DNA of 64,000 nucleotides from Berghia stephanieae (GCA_034508935.3 CM067452.1:3335364-3399363), one strand, 5' to 3'. Shown: positions 46,386-59,929, counted from the first letter of the stretch. A program made the numbers and translations. Notes: generated by a model not told the origin, from the sequence alone.

Positions 46386-49300
46386 TTAACAATTCTAGCA
46401 ATAAATGTTAACATCTATCCTTCATGTTGGTGAGAACCAATTCCAAAACGGTATGGGAATCTAACAGGATGACCAGGAGATAGGAGGTGCTTGTATGTCA
46501 ATGTCACTTACCAAAAGTAGAAGGATGAGGAGAGGAACCAAAACAAGACCGGTGAATGCTAAGGATACAACTTTGGAAGGCCGTTTCTCTGGGACGCTAA
46601 ATTGATGCTGGAGAGTGGAAATAGAGATGAATGAGAATCAAATAAAATGTACAGTAATCATTGGATCCCACTCTCCCCACCCCCAATTTTTTTTTTTTTT
46701 TTAATGGCAAAGCTAATTAATTAAAGTTTAAAGTTCTTAACATCAATACTCATCAGCTTTATCCAAAATAAAATTTAAAAAATGTCTTGCCTTTTTCTTC
46801 TTTTATATCGACAACGGTCCTGTCTAAAATCAAAAGAAAACTAAAATAAATGAAACAGAAAATATGACCATTTATACAGAGCATGCCAATGATTTACCAT
46901 GCTCAGTGCACTTCACTCTTACAATATACTTATAGTAATTACCACTCACTTTAATTTCTGGCTTCTTGGAAAACTGCTCTAGGGTTGATGATTTGGTGGG
47001 ACCACCTTCAGGGAAAGTCAAAGATACTTCAGACTGAAAGAGAGCAAAGACAAATCTGTGTACAACTAGGTATCCCAAACTACCGCTGTGTGGCAGGCGA
47101 ATTTGCCGTGATCGATCAAAAAGTGGGGTCTTAATATCTGTCTCTCTCTCTCTTGAATTAAACTTTATTTAATAAAAAAAAGGACAATATTATATTTCAA
47201 TATCTGCTCTATAAGATGAGCTAAATATTTAAACTATTCAAGCTATGTGAACTTTTTAACAGCTATTCAAAAACGCCCTCATAAAGAGATCCGATTGCAA
47301 ATTTTCGCTGTGAAAACTGCGTGCCGATCGACCGAAATTCGGGTCTCGTCACAAGATCTGCTCGCGCTAAAAGCTGAACGGACCAACAGCTGTGAAATCA
47401 AGTGTGGGAGAATCTCCTTTTAATGCCCTTTCGTGTGGTGTAATTTTTTCGTTTATAAACACAACAAAAATATTATTAAAATTTAACTGAATTTGCTCTA
47501 TTTTTGAGTGAAAATTTGACTCTCTTAACGGTTAATAAACGGCGAAAAAATTACACCATTAAAATCTGCAGCATTTGAAGGCTATAATATCAAAAATCCA
47601 GCATGCTGGCTTGATTCAACAAATAGCGCCATCTTTAAAAGCAAAGCCTCTGTTTCCGCTTTCTCTTTCTTTCTCTCCTACTGTCCGACGCGTGAGTTGA
47701 TAAACTGCCGGTGACCGAGACCGATTGTAAGTTGGAGTAACACAAACGTTTCCAAACATTAAAGCCATCTAGAATAGTCAAACGTATTTCAATTATGGAC
47801 ATGGACTTACTTGAATTATGTGGTAAGTAAATTTTATTGTTTTGTATTTTATTATGATCGGTGTTGGAGTAGATCGAAGCTTTTCTCTATCTTGTCTTAT
47901 TCATGATACTGTTTGAGTTTGAGTTTGCTCCACTCACTTTTCTGAATTAATGGATAATGTTTGTAACCGCTAGACAACTCGTGTTCATTCATGAAGGCTA
48001 TTATTATTATTATTATCGGAGCCCACCGTTCGCTAAGAATGAACGTGTCATTATCACTGCTACTTCTAGATTCAGATGAGAAATAAAATACTGGTCGTGT
48101 CAGTGTCAGTGTCCGTCCTGACTACTAGACTGGTGCTTGTGATTGTGAGTCCTACTAGTACTAGGAAATGGAAAGTATCACACTATTGACATCTAAGTCT
48201 AGTTGTTTCTGAAATTTAGATTAAACCAAGCTCATTCATTAAGAAATTATTGATAATCTGAGTGCACATTGTTTGATCTAGACGTCTACTAATAATAATA
48301 ATAATAATAATCTTAACCGGACGGCCCCATTCTTCATCAGGTGTCATCAATGAGTAGTAGGTATCTACTTGTTTGTTTTTCAATCGTTTTTGTAAGATCC
48401 AGTTTCAATTATGCCATGATGGAACTATACTATAGTAACTCAAACTCCAGTTTAAATTTAACTTTAACCTTTTACTGTATACTACTTGGTAGAAGGCTTG
48501 TTTTGATTTGATGCTATGGGATTGACTTGATTATGGTTGCTTGTTTATGATATGTTAGTATAGTATAAGATATTTTAGATTTATATTAAATTCTTGAATC
48601 CTGCCTATTTGAATTTGACAGTTGAGTTTTGATAGATAGTGTTGATGGTAATGAGTAATCATTTAGCGCGTTGAGCTTGTTGAAATACGGGGTAAGGCGG
48701 TGTATAGAAACTATTTATTATTATTATCACATCTCAAATAAGTTTGAACATTTTAATTCTCCATTTTCAGATGACGAACAAATGAGTCGTCTCAGGGCTT
48801 CATTTTTGATGAAGGGGAAAGGTCGTAGACCTGCACTGCCACTTGTGCAAGTGACAAACAAGCTGTTAGTCCAGCTTTATCATCTGCGCTTTGAAGCCAA
48901 AACGACAGTGTCTGAGGTAAGGTTTCTATGAATATATGACACATCTGTTTTTTGTTGTCACAGGCCACCATTATATTTTTTTGGATAAATATTGTAGTTA
49001 CAAGTGACTGAGTGACATAGACAAGTAAAAGTCGTGTTTATGGCTCTCTTTATGATATTTAAGCATGCCTGCAACAGTCAGCAATTAGCAATGGGCAGTG
49101 TGCTGTTGGTATAATTAGCACTTGTTGAAAAGGTCTTTACTAGGTTAGACAAGACTAGATGTTTGCTATGGAATACAATTAAATTCTAAACCATTCCCGT
49201 GTTTTTCTCTCTAGCAAAGTATGTTCATTTTTTCATACCTAATCCTTATCTTTTTAAAAACTTATTGGATTCTGGTGTATTATCAAGGGTTATCTTTTTG

Positions 49301-52300
49301 TATAAGATTCTATTTTTGTTTTTTTTTTGTTCTAATATACTAATGCATTAGTTATAAGCCCTTCAATATTTTTTGGTTATTTTTTCCCTTCTAGGTGGAA
49401 CAATGGTTCTCCAAGTTGAGTCCAGACTCAAGTTATCCAGTCAACAGTATCTGGCGGAAAATTTTGAAGGTTGTGAAGGCGGCAAAAGGGAAAGATAAAA
49501 CATTTCTGAATGCACCTGTGGATCTTCACCACATCAGTGATGCCCTCAATGCCATTGGTGTAAACATGACGTTGGAGAAAAACAATTTTAAAAAGACTGT
49601 TGTGTCAAATGAAATTGCTGTGGACCTCGGCAATTTTCTCCTGAAACATGGTTATACTTATGGAGACTTCCATAAATTTCTAGAAAACATATCGCCTTCT
49701 CCTGTGATTTGCACGAGAGAGAAGTTACGAGGCATGTATCTCGCTGCAGATACAAAGAAGGGGAAGCTGATAAAAAGTATCAGCAGGGACCCAGCAGCAC
49801 TTCAGGCATGGCTCAGGAAACCCTTCTTTCCCTGTCATCTGACGGAAATTCAATTAAACTCTCCTCCTGCCACAGCCACAAAGCCACCCTCATCATCGCC
49901 ACCACCACCACCACCCCCACTGTCGTCTACTGTTGACTGGCCAGCACTGAGTCCTCAGCCAACCGTTTTATTTCCTTCATCTGTACTGCCATCATCAAGT
50001 CAACCTTCTACTTCTACTAAGATTCTCAGCTCACCACCACCGTCGTCTACTGTTGACTGGCCAGCACTGAGTCCTCAGCCAACCGTTTTATTTCCTTCAT
50101 CTGTACTACCATCATCAAGTCAACCTTCTACTTCTACTAAGATTCTCAGCTCACCACCACCGTCGTCTACTGTTGACTGGCCAGCACTGAGTCCTCAGCC
50201 AACCGTTTTATTTCCTTCATCTGTACTACCATCATCAAGTCAACCTTCTACTTCTACTAAGATTCTCAGCTCACCACCACCAACACCATCGTCCTGCATT
50301 TCTATTGTATCTGGTTCTACCCCTCATCCTTCCACGAATATTAATTCTCGGAATGTGTCCACTTCTACTAAGATTCTCAGCTCACCACCACCAACACCAT
50401 CGTCCTGCATTTCTATTGTATCTGGTTCTACCCCTCATCCCTCCGTGAATATTAATTCTCAGAATGTGTCCACACCAGATTCATGTTCAGCACCACTACC
50501 ATCATCGTCATTCACTTTTGGATCTGGTTCTACCCCTCTACCCTCTACATCTGTTGCTACTCAGAATCCAGCCAAACCTGAATGTACCCCTGCACCTATC
50601 ACTTCTGTTTTATTGCCAGAATCTTTTTCAGAGTCCCACATCCCACTTCCTTCCACAATTGTTAATGTTGACCATGCTAAAAAATTATCAAAGTCTGTCT
50701 CTTCTAAAAAATTGTTTTCATCTAAAAAGTCTAAAGTCGTTTCATCAGAATGTAGTATTTTAAAGAGAGAAATTTTTAATTTAAAATTAAAGAACAAAAC
50801 TTTGTCACAGGATCTTGTTAAATTTAAAAAATCCAAAACTTATAAGAACAATTGTTCCCTGAGGAAAATTAATTCAGATTTAACAACAAAAATTGCGGAC
50901 TTGGAAATGAAAAATTCTGTCCTTAAAAAAGAATGTGATGATTTACAGAAAGTCAAGTTGTCTTTACAAAAAAATTTGTCTAAGTCAAAGAAAAGATGTT
51001 TGTTGTTGAATGAAAAGTCTGAGTCTCTGCATTACACATTAAACATGGTTAACAATCTTGATAAAGATGACAGTAAATTCAAATTGAAATGTGACAAATA
51101 TAATAAATTTAAAAATTCTGTCCTTATTGCATATATGGCTCTCCAAGGGGAAGCGAATGTGTCTGCAACTAATTGCTCAAAAGTTGTACAAATAGTTGCC
51201 AAACATTTGTTTGGACATTCGTTTTCTCTTGAAGAATTACCTTCCTCTTCTACTGCTCTAAATATAATGTTTGAAGGCAATCATGTAGCAAAATGTCAAA
51301 TTGTTGATGAAATTAAAAATACTGATTGTTTTACTTTTGCATCAGATGGTACTTCAAGACAAAAGAAACATTACATGGAAAAACATATTGTTCTTAGTAG
51401 TGGAAAAGCAATTAGCTTGGGTTTTCAGACTATAGCCTCAGATGATGCAAATAGTATGTTAGAACAAATAATTAAAGTTTTTGATGATTTAATTCAAATT
51501 AATAGTGACCTAAAGGAAGAAGAAAGAGATGAGCTTTTAAAAGAAATTGTTTATAAAATGAATTCTGTTATGTCCGATAGAGCGGCAAATATGAAACTTT
51601 TAAATAAAAAAATTCATGAATGGCGTAAGAGTGTTTTGCATGATGAGGATATATGTACACATTTTTTGTATTGTAACGCTCATTTTTGCTTGGTTTATCT
51701 AAAGCTGTTGAGAGTGCTGTGTTAGAATTTGAGAGGGATGTAATTAAAGAGGGGGGTTCACTTGGGAGGGACAGTCAGCAAAAGTTTAATCATTTTCAGT
51801 CTAGTATTGGTAAAGAAAGTGCAGCCTTACGTGCTATAAGACTAACTGCAGAAGTATTGGGACCTCGGGGGGATGAGAAAAATGGGCAAGGGAAGAATGG
51901 CTAAATTATTGTGAAGTTAATAATATTAAGTCTCAGTTTTGCAGTTTTAGAAGTAATCGTTTCAATAATATATTTGAAAATGCTCATGCTCTTTTGTACC
52001 ATCATAAACATGTTCTTGATTTTTTAGAAAATGAAGTTTCAGGTGACAATTTAAAGCTTCAAAGTATTGTTGCAGATTTGAGGGATAGTAGGGTAATTTC
52101 TTTAGTTGCTGCTATTTCACTGTTTAATCTGACTATCACTGGGCCATACTGGGAGTTGATGAAAAGTAAAATTCCTTATGGGTCATTCTCCTCTTATGTC
52201 AAAAAGATTGATGTTATTTTTGAGAAATTTATGTCCATGATTTCATTTGATGAACATGAATTTTGTTCCGTGTTTGATGATTTTTGTTTTGATGACATGT

Positions 52301-55300
52301 GTACTTTAGATTTTGTGAAGCATGAATGCCAAATTGATTTAGTGTTGTCGGCTTTTAAAGATTTTGTACGGAATTGTATATTGGTTTTAAGGAGGCAATT
52401 ACATGACTTTCTTGACGGTGGTGTGTATGGTGGTGATATTGCTGTTGATGTTAGGAATATTTTAGATAGATGTCCATTGACCAATTTGACTGGGGAAAGG
52501 TTATTTGGGGATTTAGATTATGATCTCAATAAACGAAAAAGGGCCTCCTTGCATTTACGCTCCACACTTAATATGTGGAAGCATAATAAGACAGTTTCTT
52601 GGTTTTGTGCATTAAGCGAATTTAAACAAAATGAAATTTTAGAGGAAGCTAAAAGGAATTCTGAAAACCTGCAGTCTATTAGTAAGGAAGATGAAGCTAA
52701 TGTACGTGTAAAAGTTAAGGAAAAGATGAGTGAAAATAAAAGAAAAAGATGTGATAAAATAATAAAAGATAGGCAACAGAAATCTGATATATTAGATGCT
52801 GTAATTTCAGATGGTGGGATATGTAAAACTAAAGATCAGTTAGATAGACTTCTGAATATTGGCACAGCTGAAAGTTAAGAAATCAAATAAGATATAGAAA
52901 GGTATTTTTGGTGAAAAGAATTTAAAGATAATGGGGACCATTAGCACTCTTTATGATTCTTTGTTAAGGTTGATTAATGATGATGAAGCAGATGCATCTT
53001 TTTTGTCAACTGCTGTCAAACGAAGTAGGGTTTCAGATGTTGATTAAATAACACTATGAGATTAAATTCAAGCTTCAGTTTAATTACAAAAACAGATAGA
53101 ATGGACGTTTCAGGTTTCTCATTTGTCAACAAACAGGATGAACCAAACACTATAGATGATGAATGAGATGATGTGGTAGTGCCGTTAAGTTGAATGTGTT
53201 TGTTGGTAAAGGGAAACACGAAACATCCATTCTTCTATCTGTTTTTATAATTAAATTGAAGCTTACATTCAATTTCACATTGTTGTTTATCGCTTCGAGT
53301 AGCAACATTTACATTATATTGATTCATGAAATTATGTATCTATTTCCATCACTTTACATTTGATCAGTGACATGCTTTGTTTAAACCATTGTTGTTTCTC
53401 ATAATTATGTACCTATCATGTAGCTTTTCTGATTATTACATTTGTTTTATTTACTCACCATGTTTAGCGTCAAGCAAGACGGCTTTCTCTATTATTTCAA
53501 CATTTTTAACACGTCTGAGTGTACTTAAACACTTTAATATGTTTTTTTTACCTGGAAGTTCATATTCATACAGGGAGTCCAATATAATATCTATTTCTAT
53601 TTAAACATTTTATAAATGCATTTAAAATGTGTATAGTGGAGAGCCAATGATAACCCTTATACTCATACTGATGTTGGGCTATTCGACCATAAGAGCAATA
53701 TTATAGTCCGTGTTTAAATTAATCTTTATAATTTATAGGCTATGTGGATATGATCAGCTTCCAGAGTCCGCGTATGTATAATCTGTTATTCGATATTATA
53801 TTGGACTCCCTGTGTGAATACGAACTTCCGGGTAAAAAAAACATATTAAAGTGTTTAAGTACACTCAGGCGTGTTAAAAATGTTGAAATAATAGAAAGCC
53901 ATCTTGCTTGCTCGCAACATGATGAGTAACAAGAGCGCTAAGATAGGTTTGCCCGGCGTCTGTGCATTTATATGCATTAAAGCGTGTCCTTATACCGTTG
54001 CCTTAGATATATAAACTAATATGTGTTAGGGCAGGGCGTTGAATTTTAGGCTGATTGTCTCAGAATATGTACGTATGGATAGGTATAAATTTTTCATGTT
54101 CATGGGTTGCATTGGATATTGTATGCTTTTGTGTACTGACTTTTTTGTCTAATTTTTTTATTTATTTATTTTATTTGATCGACTGTGCACCACCAGTAGG
54201 TGCAGCATTAACTTCCATTATTGTGTTAGATCGTGGTATGAATTTTTGACTTTTCCCCCCTTTTTGACATATATTTCTGTTGATTTTCGAGAGTTTAAAT
54301 CTTGATTTCTTTTCATAACTCTGTTTTTGTCATTCTTATTGTGAAAAGGACGTAAAATTTGGATTCCCCATCCCTCAAATGTGAAGTTTCATAGCTATAT
54401 CTCATCATTTAAATTTTTTGTAGCGGAAACACTGTTTTTTTCTCAAAATGTCTTCCTTTGGCGATTTCGGCCTTTTTTCGAATTTTGAGACGTAAAATCT
54501 CAGTAATTATTGCCTCTATCTCTCTGAAAAAAATTGGGCTTACTGTATGGTGCCAGTTCTAAGGCTCAGATAAGTTTCATGCCTTAATTTAGATTACTGA
54601 CGAGTCTGCAAAGTGCCGAAGATGGTACATCTGGCGATTTCGGTGAAATTATTTTTACGCGCGTCATGTTTTTTCTTGATTTTGATGCTGTATAGCAACT
54701 GAATTATACTAGGTGAATATTTGTTTGAGTACTTTTCTTATTCTCTATGTCCATGGCTTGCGATTGCTTGCAAATTATTCAATTTTGTTATTATTTGTTT
54801 GTTTTGATGCACCTTAAACTTGCTGTTTGGTAGCATGTTCTGTTGGTGTACGAAAATTACAAGTTATTAAATAAATAAAAAATTCGTAACTTTTTTATTT
54901 GTTGTCCGATTTTAATCATTTAAAGACTGTTGTTCATGGTTTGACAATCTGTATTTGTTCAATTCAAAATAACAGCAGTTTTCTGCAGTTGAAATTTTAG
55001 TTTGGGATACCTAGTACAACTGGTTTGTGTTTTGTCCATGTTCCTCTATTTCTTTTTATTAAAAAAAAAATCAAAATCAAATTATAGTTTTAAAAGAAAC
55101 GAAATACAATGAAATACTCTATATTCATTTAATCAAAAGCTCTTTTAACGCAGTAAGATTATAAGACTCTGATTAAAATGGTTTAAGAAAAGCAAACAAA
55201 CCAACAAACACGTACAATACAAAACAACTTGACATAATTCTTTTCAGAGGAAAAAGGTGAGTAAGTTTTAAAAAATTTAATTAAAATTTAGCTTTATATA

Positions 55301-58300
55301 GCGCAATATCCACTAAATGTGCCCAAAGCGCTTTACAAGGGGTCCCTGGCCAACAGCAACATTTAACATGAATGACAGGAAATGACGCCTGTTAGGCGAT
55401 ATTACAATTTTTTGGACAAAGACAACGCTGTTAACGGCCAGGTACTCATTTTACACCTGAGTACGTGAGAGAATGTGAGTAAAGTGCCTTTTCCAAGGAC
55501 TCAACTATGCACCGAGCACGAGGCTCGAACTCAGGACCTTCCGATCCGAAAGCGAGTGTCATACCATTAGACCACATAGCCGCACCATGTTGAGTTGAGT
55601 CTTACAGACTGAAAGAGTTGTCAAAGCAAAGGAACTTGGGCTTCCATAAGGCCTGAATGACAAGAACTGTCCCTTTATTTTAAGATCCCTTTTGTTATAA
55701 ACGCTAAAATTGGTGTTGGATGGATGGACTAAAATTAGACCCCACCTCTAAAGGTTAAATGAGTATTGCAATATGACAAAGTGACTGTACTACCAGACTG
55801 AGAGATGGAGCGAATCTAAAATAAAAGCTTACCACAAGCCAGGCAAATGGGTTTTCAATGACAGCGTCTCCAATGATCAGCTCCATGTTGTATTTCCCTG
55901 AGGCTGAGCCAAACAATTTGGCACTGGCACCGACATCCTGTAATGACAAAAATTGACGTGACTTGAGAGTGGGACACGGCTTTGTTTGGTTGTTTTTAAG
56001 GGTTTTACAGCGCTTGCGACACATTGAGGTCATATAGTTTTGTTTTGTTTTTAAGGTTTTACAGCGCTTGCGACACATTGAGGTCATATCGTTTTGTTTT
56101 GTTTTTAAGGGTTTTACACCACAGATGAATGAGATGATGACATCATCTCATTCATCTGTGGTGTTTCAATCATCCTGTTTTGTTGATAAAGGGGAAACCC
56201 GAAACATTCATTTGATCTGTTTTTGTAATTAAATTGAAGCTTACATTCAACTTCACGTTATTATTCATTACCTATTTGGATAGGAAATTATAGAAAGAAA
56301 ATTTGTTATCTCACCAAATCAAACTTGAGTGTATTCGATGAGTCTGCCTCTGTGACGAAGATGATTTCTTGCTTGGTCTGTTTGTTGGTAAGTCTGACAA
56401 ACGCCTGGTGTGAGGTCATCAGTTGGTTGTTGGACTTGTCCTTCAGCTGGAATTTCATGGTGATCTTCTGGTGGTAGTCAGCTTCTACGGTGCTAGCAGC
56501 CTTGTTGGGATAGTTCAACCTAATAAAAAGATTCAAGGTTAAAATTGACTCAATGAATCCTTGATTTGGCTATGAATTATTATTATTATTTTTATTTTTA
56601 TTTTTTTTTTTTCACTTAAAATTGATAATTTATATTGTAAAGTGCCCAGAGCTTGTGTTTTACACGAGAATGAGCGCTGTATAAATGTGTATTATTATTA
56701 TTATTATTATTATTAAAATGAATAATTAGGGTACAAAATATAATCACAATTTTTAAGATGTGTCATCGTTATATGAGTCTTTTCATATTGCTTTTAGGGA
56801 TTGCAAATGTTTAATCTTATAAAATTGGACAAATTGTAAAGCGCTTTGAGCAAATTTAGTGGATATTGCGCTATATAAAGCTCAATTATATATATTTATA
56901 AATGACATTGAAATTGCATGGTTTGAATAGGCTCTAAAACCACTGAAAAGATAGCAACCAAATTTGTCAAGACACAATCTGTAATAGCCTTTGTTTTAAA
57001 AGACATATTATTTACAAGCACAGGCCCTTATTTTTTTCTACCTCAATCACGAGTGCTTCATGATGGAAAAGATTCACATATTCAACTGCAACTTGGAATC
57101 GAGCAATATTAATTTCATTATAATATACGATATAATTGAGCATTTATATAGCGCAATATCTACTTAGCGTGCTCAAAGTGCTTTACAAGATGTCCATAGC
57201 CAACAGCAACACTTAACATGTAGGACGAGACATGACGCCTGTTAGGTGATATTACAATTTTTTTCGGACAGAGACAGCTCTGTTAATGGCCAGGTACTCA
57301 TTTTACAACTGAGTATGGTGAGTAAAGAGCCTTTTCCAAGGACTCAAACCCAGGACCTTCCGATCCGAAAGTGAGTGTCAAACCACAAGACCACATCGCC
57401 GCACCATCTAATCATGACAATCCTCTGTTAGATCATTTTTTCAATATCAAACGTGGACTGCATCAACGACGGACTGGCATGTTTTTATATATAATATCAA
57501 ACGTGGACTGCATCAACGACGGACTGGCATGTTTTTATATATAATATCAAACGTGGACTGCATCAACGACGGACTGGCATGTTTTTATATATAATATCAA
57601 ACGTGGACTGCATCAACGACGGACTGGCATGTTTTTATATATAATATCAAACGTGGACTGCATCAACGACGGACTGGCATGTTTTTATATATAATATCAA
57701 ACGTGGACTGCATCAACGACGGACTGGCATGTTTTTATATATAATATCAAACGTGGACTGCATCAACGACGGACTTTCATGTTTTTCTATATTAAGACAG
57801 TGATATGATTATTAGACAAGCCAACAACGTACTTAGTGACCCTGGCAGCAGTAGACTGGTCTTTATCAGCCACCCCAATCTCAACATTTTCCACAGACAC
57901 CTTGGTGGTTACTTTCACCTCCACCTATAGGGAGAAACAAAAATGCACATTAAACGGAGCTAGAATGAATCAACAAGAACCATAATTAATTTGAAAAAAG
58001 ACATTTCATTTGACATCACATCAAAATACAAAACATAGAGAAGATGCCTCATGTTTCCCAAACAGAAATGGATAAAATCGATCTAAAATCAAAATAATGA
58101 ACAACTGAGCAATCTGTGCCCAAGACATTACTGCTGTGAAATTCATCTTCTTCTTCATATAAATCAAGAGACTTAATCAAATTTAAAGCTATCTATGCAC
58201 AATTTGATAAGGAAAAAAAAAAAGAAGAAATCTAACGTAGTATTTCAGCTCTAATTGATATGAATCGGTGAAAGAGTCTATGATGAGTCTATGATGAACC

Positions 58301-59893
58301 AAAAAAGAACGACCTCAAATTGAAAACATCCCGCTGTCGAGTGAAGGCTGGTGAACGCGCATTGCTTTCAGCATTCTGGTCCAAGGTTGTGGAATTTGCT
58401 ACCACCAGAGATATGAAGTGAGTAGAAAAGTGCCAGAAGACAATAGAGAATAAAAAATTTTTCGCGGCGGTGGTGGGGTTTGAACCTGCAACCTTATTGG
58501 TACGACAACTCCGCCTGGCAGGTGAGAGCGTGGCTCTACCGTGTGAGCTATCCACGAACACAAAAATATTCGTTTCAAACCCAAGTAATTTCTAGATCCC
58601 TCTCTCACCCACTTCTTGAGACCGCCGATTCGTTTGCACACCACCATCGCGAAGTAATTTTGACCAGCAGTTAAGCTTAATAGCCAATATTCTCAACACA
58701 AACATATAACATAGAAACGATTGAGACATTGAGTATGCTCCGGTGAATAAAAATTTTTTTTCTCTATTGTCTTCTGGCACTTTTCTACTCACTTCATATC
58801 TTGTTGTTACCAACATAAGTGCCTGCTCCACTCACTTTTCTGAATTAAAAAAATTCACCCCATACACCGGAGCATACTCAATGTCTCAATCGTTTCTATG
58901 TTATATGTTTGTGTTGAGAATATTGGCTATTAAGCTTAACTGCTGGTCAAAATTACTTCGCGAGAGACAATGCCTGGAATTGTAGAAAAGAAAGAGTGAA
59001 AATAGAAATGATTCCGTCAAAAGTGGAAGGGTTGGCAGGTAGGTAAAATTAGCTATGGAATTAAGGAATGTTTGCCTGGATAGTCAAGGGACAGAATGAG
59101 CTAAATGGCAGGAATTAGACTGATTGGTCAATGCTTAGTAACAGTCGAACCATCAATTGGCAAAGATGCCCTTACCTCAGCTCCTGAAGTTCCAATAAAT
59201 CTGGCATCAGCTTTCTTAGGGGCCACACTGATGGTCAATTTGTAGAAACCTTTTGCAGGCTTTGCTTGCAAGAAATTGAGCTCAAACAGAGACCTGAAAA
59301 AATTCCAATTATTACACTAAGAGTTTGCTTTAAAATGTTTTTAAAAGATTCTTATTTATTAAATGTGATAAAATAATGGTGTTTGCTTGAACGAAGTGGG
59401 CAAAGTCATGAAGCTAGAATTTTCTTAGGATATCAAAACTAATCTGTACAACTTTAAATTTTACAGTTATGGATGAAACAGGAATGTCCTTGGCAAAAAC
59501 AAATATGCCTCAATTTTTTTCCGCGTAAAGACCATAATAAAATATTTAGTTCAAAACTTCTCTTCATCAAATGGTATTACCCATAAATCATAAAAAAGGA
59601 TTTATATCCATCTAGCTCACCCTTAACTGTTGCCTTTAAACAACTTATTTCATCTTTAAAGAAGAAGATAAAAGCCCAACAAAACAACAGTTCAAGTCTC
59701 TAGCAATAAAACACGACAGATTGAAAGACAGAAGATTTCAAAAAGTCATTTTTTTCCAACTTTAAGGACATCCCTGATAAAAGATTCGATTCATTCAGTC
59801 CTCTGAGCTCAATATCTTTTTTTTCCCAGACCAAACGGTGAGCTTTTTTCTACAGTAGAATCGTTTTTCATTACCATTATTCCATATCAAACC

Positions 59894-59929
<36 letters not shown>

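Larger units (their letters stand above)
44988..47066 (-). other. host segment S (RPN2 exons in correct orientation)
   Basis: Holds three functional-looking RPN2 exons, an (AAT)n tract at 46147-46384 and SINE D at its left edge. Confidence 0.92.
34638..55011. repeat. ~20.4 kb inverted-repeat complex (A-S'-C-S-B)
   Basis: Order: transposon A 34638-41009, host segment S' 41012-43068, transposon fragment C 43071-44985, host segment S 44988-47066, transposon B 47069-55011 (inverted to A). Each junction is TA|GGTATCCC or GGGATACC|TA. S' is the reverse complement of S with small, mostly homopolymer, differences. Outside 34637 and 55012 the two flanks no longer match, so the symmetry ends exactly at the transposon ends. 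Confidence 0.95.
47069..55011 (+). mobile_element. DNA transposon copy B, near-complete, unknown superfamily
   Basis: 7,943 bp, bounded by perfect 14-bp TIRs (ggtatcccaaacta) and TA on each side. Just inside, the two ends differ: one is 'ccgctgtgtggcaggcgaat', the other 'aaatttcaactgcag'. It carries a three-exon gene (47795 onwards), then two nested inverted-repeat elements (about 53050-53310 and 53470-53925) and ~1 kb of noncoding 3' end. The TA target recalls Tc1/mariner, but the protein is nothing like a mariner transposase. I could not place it by eye in hAT, piggyBac, CACTA, MULE, Harbinger, P, Kolobok, Sola or Academ. Confidence 0.88.

Noticed and set aside
57443-57790. CRISPR-like or regulatory repeat array
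   Set aside because: Contiguous 50-bp units with no spacers: an ordinary minisatellite.
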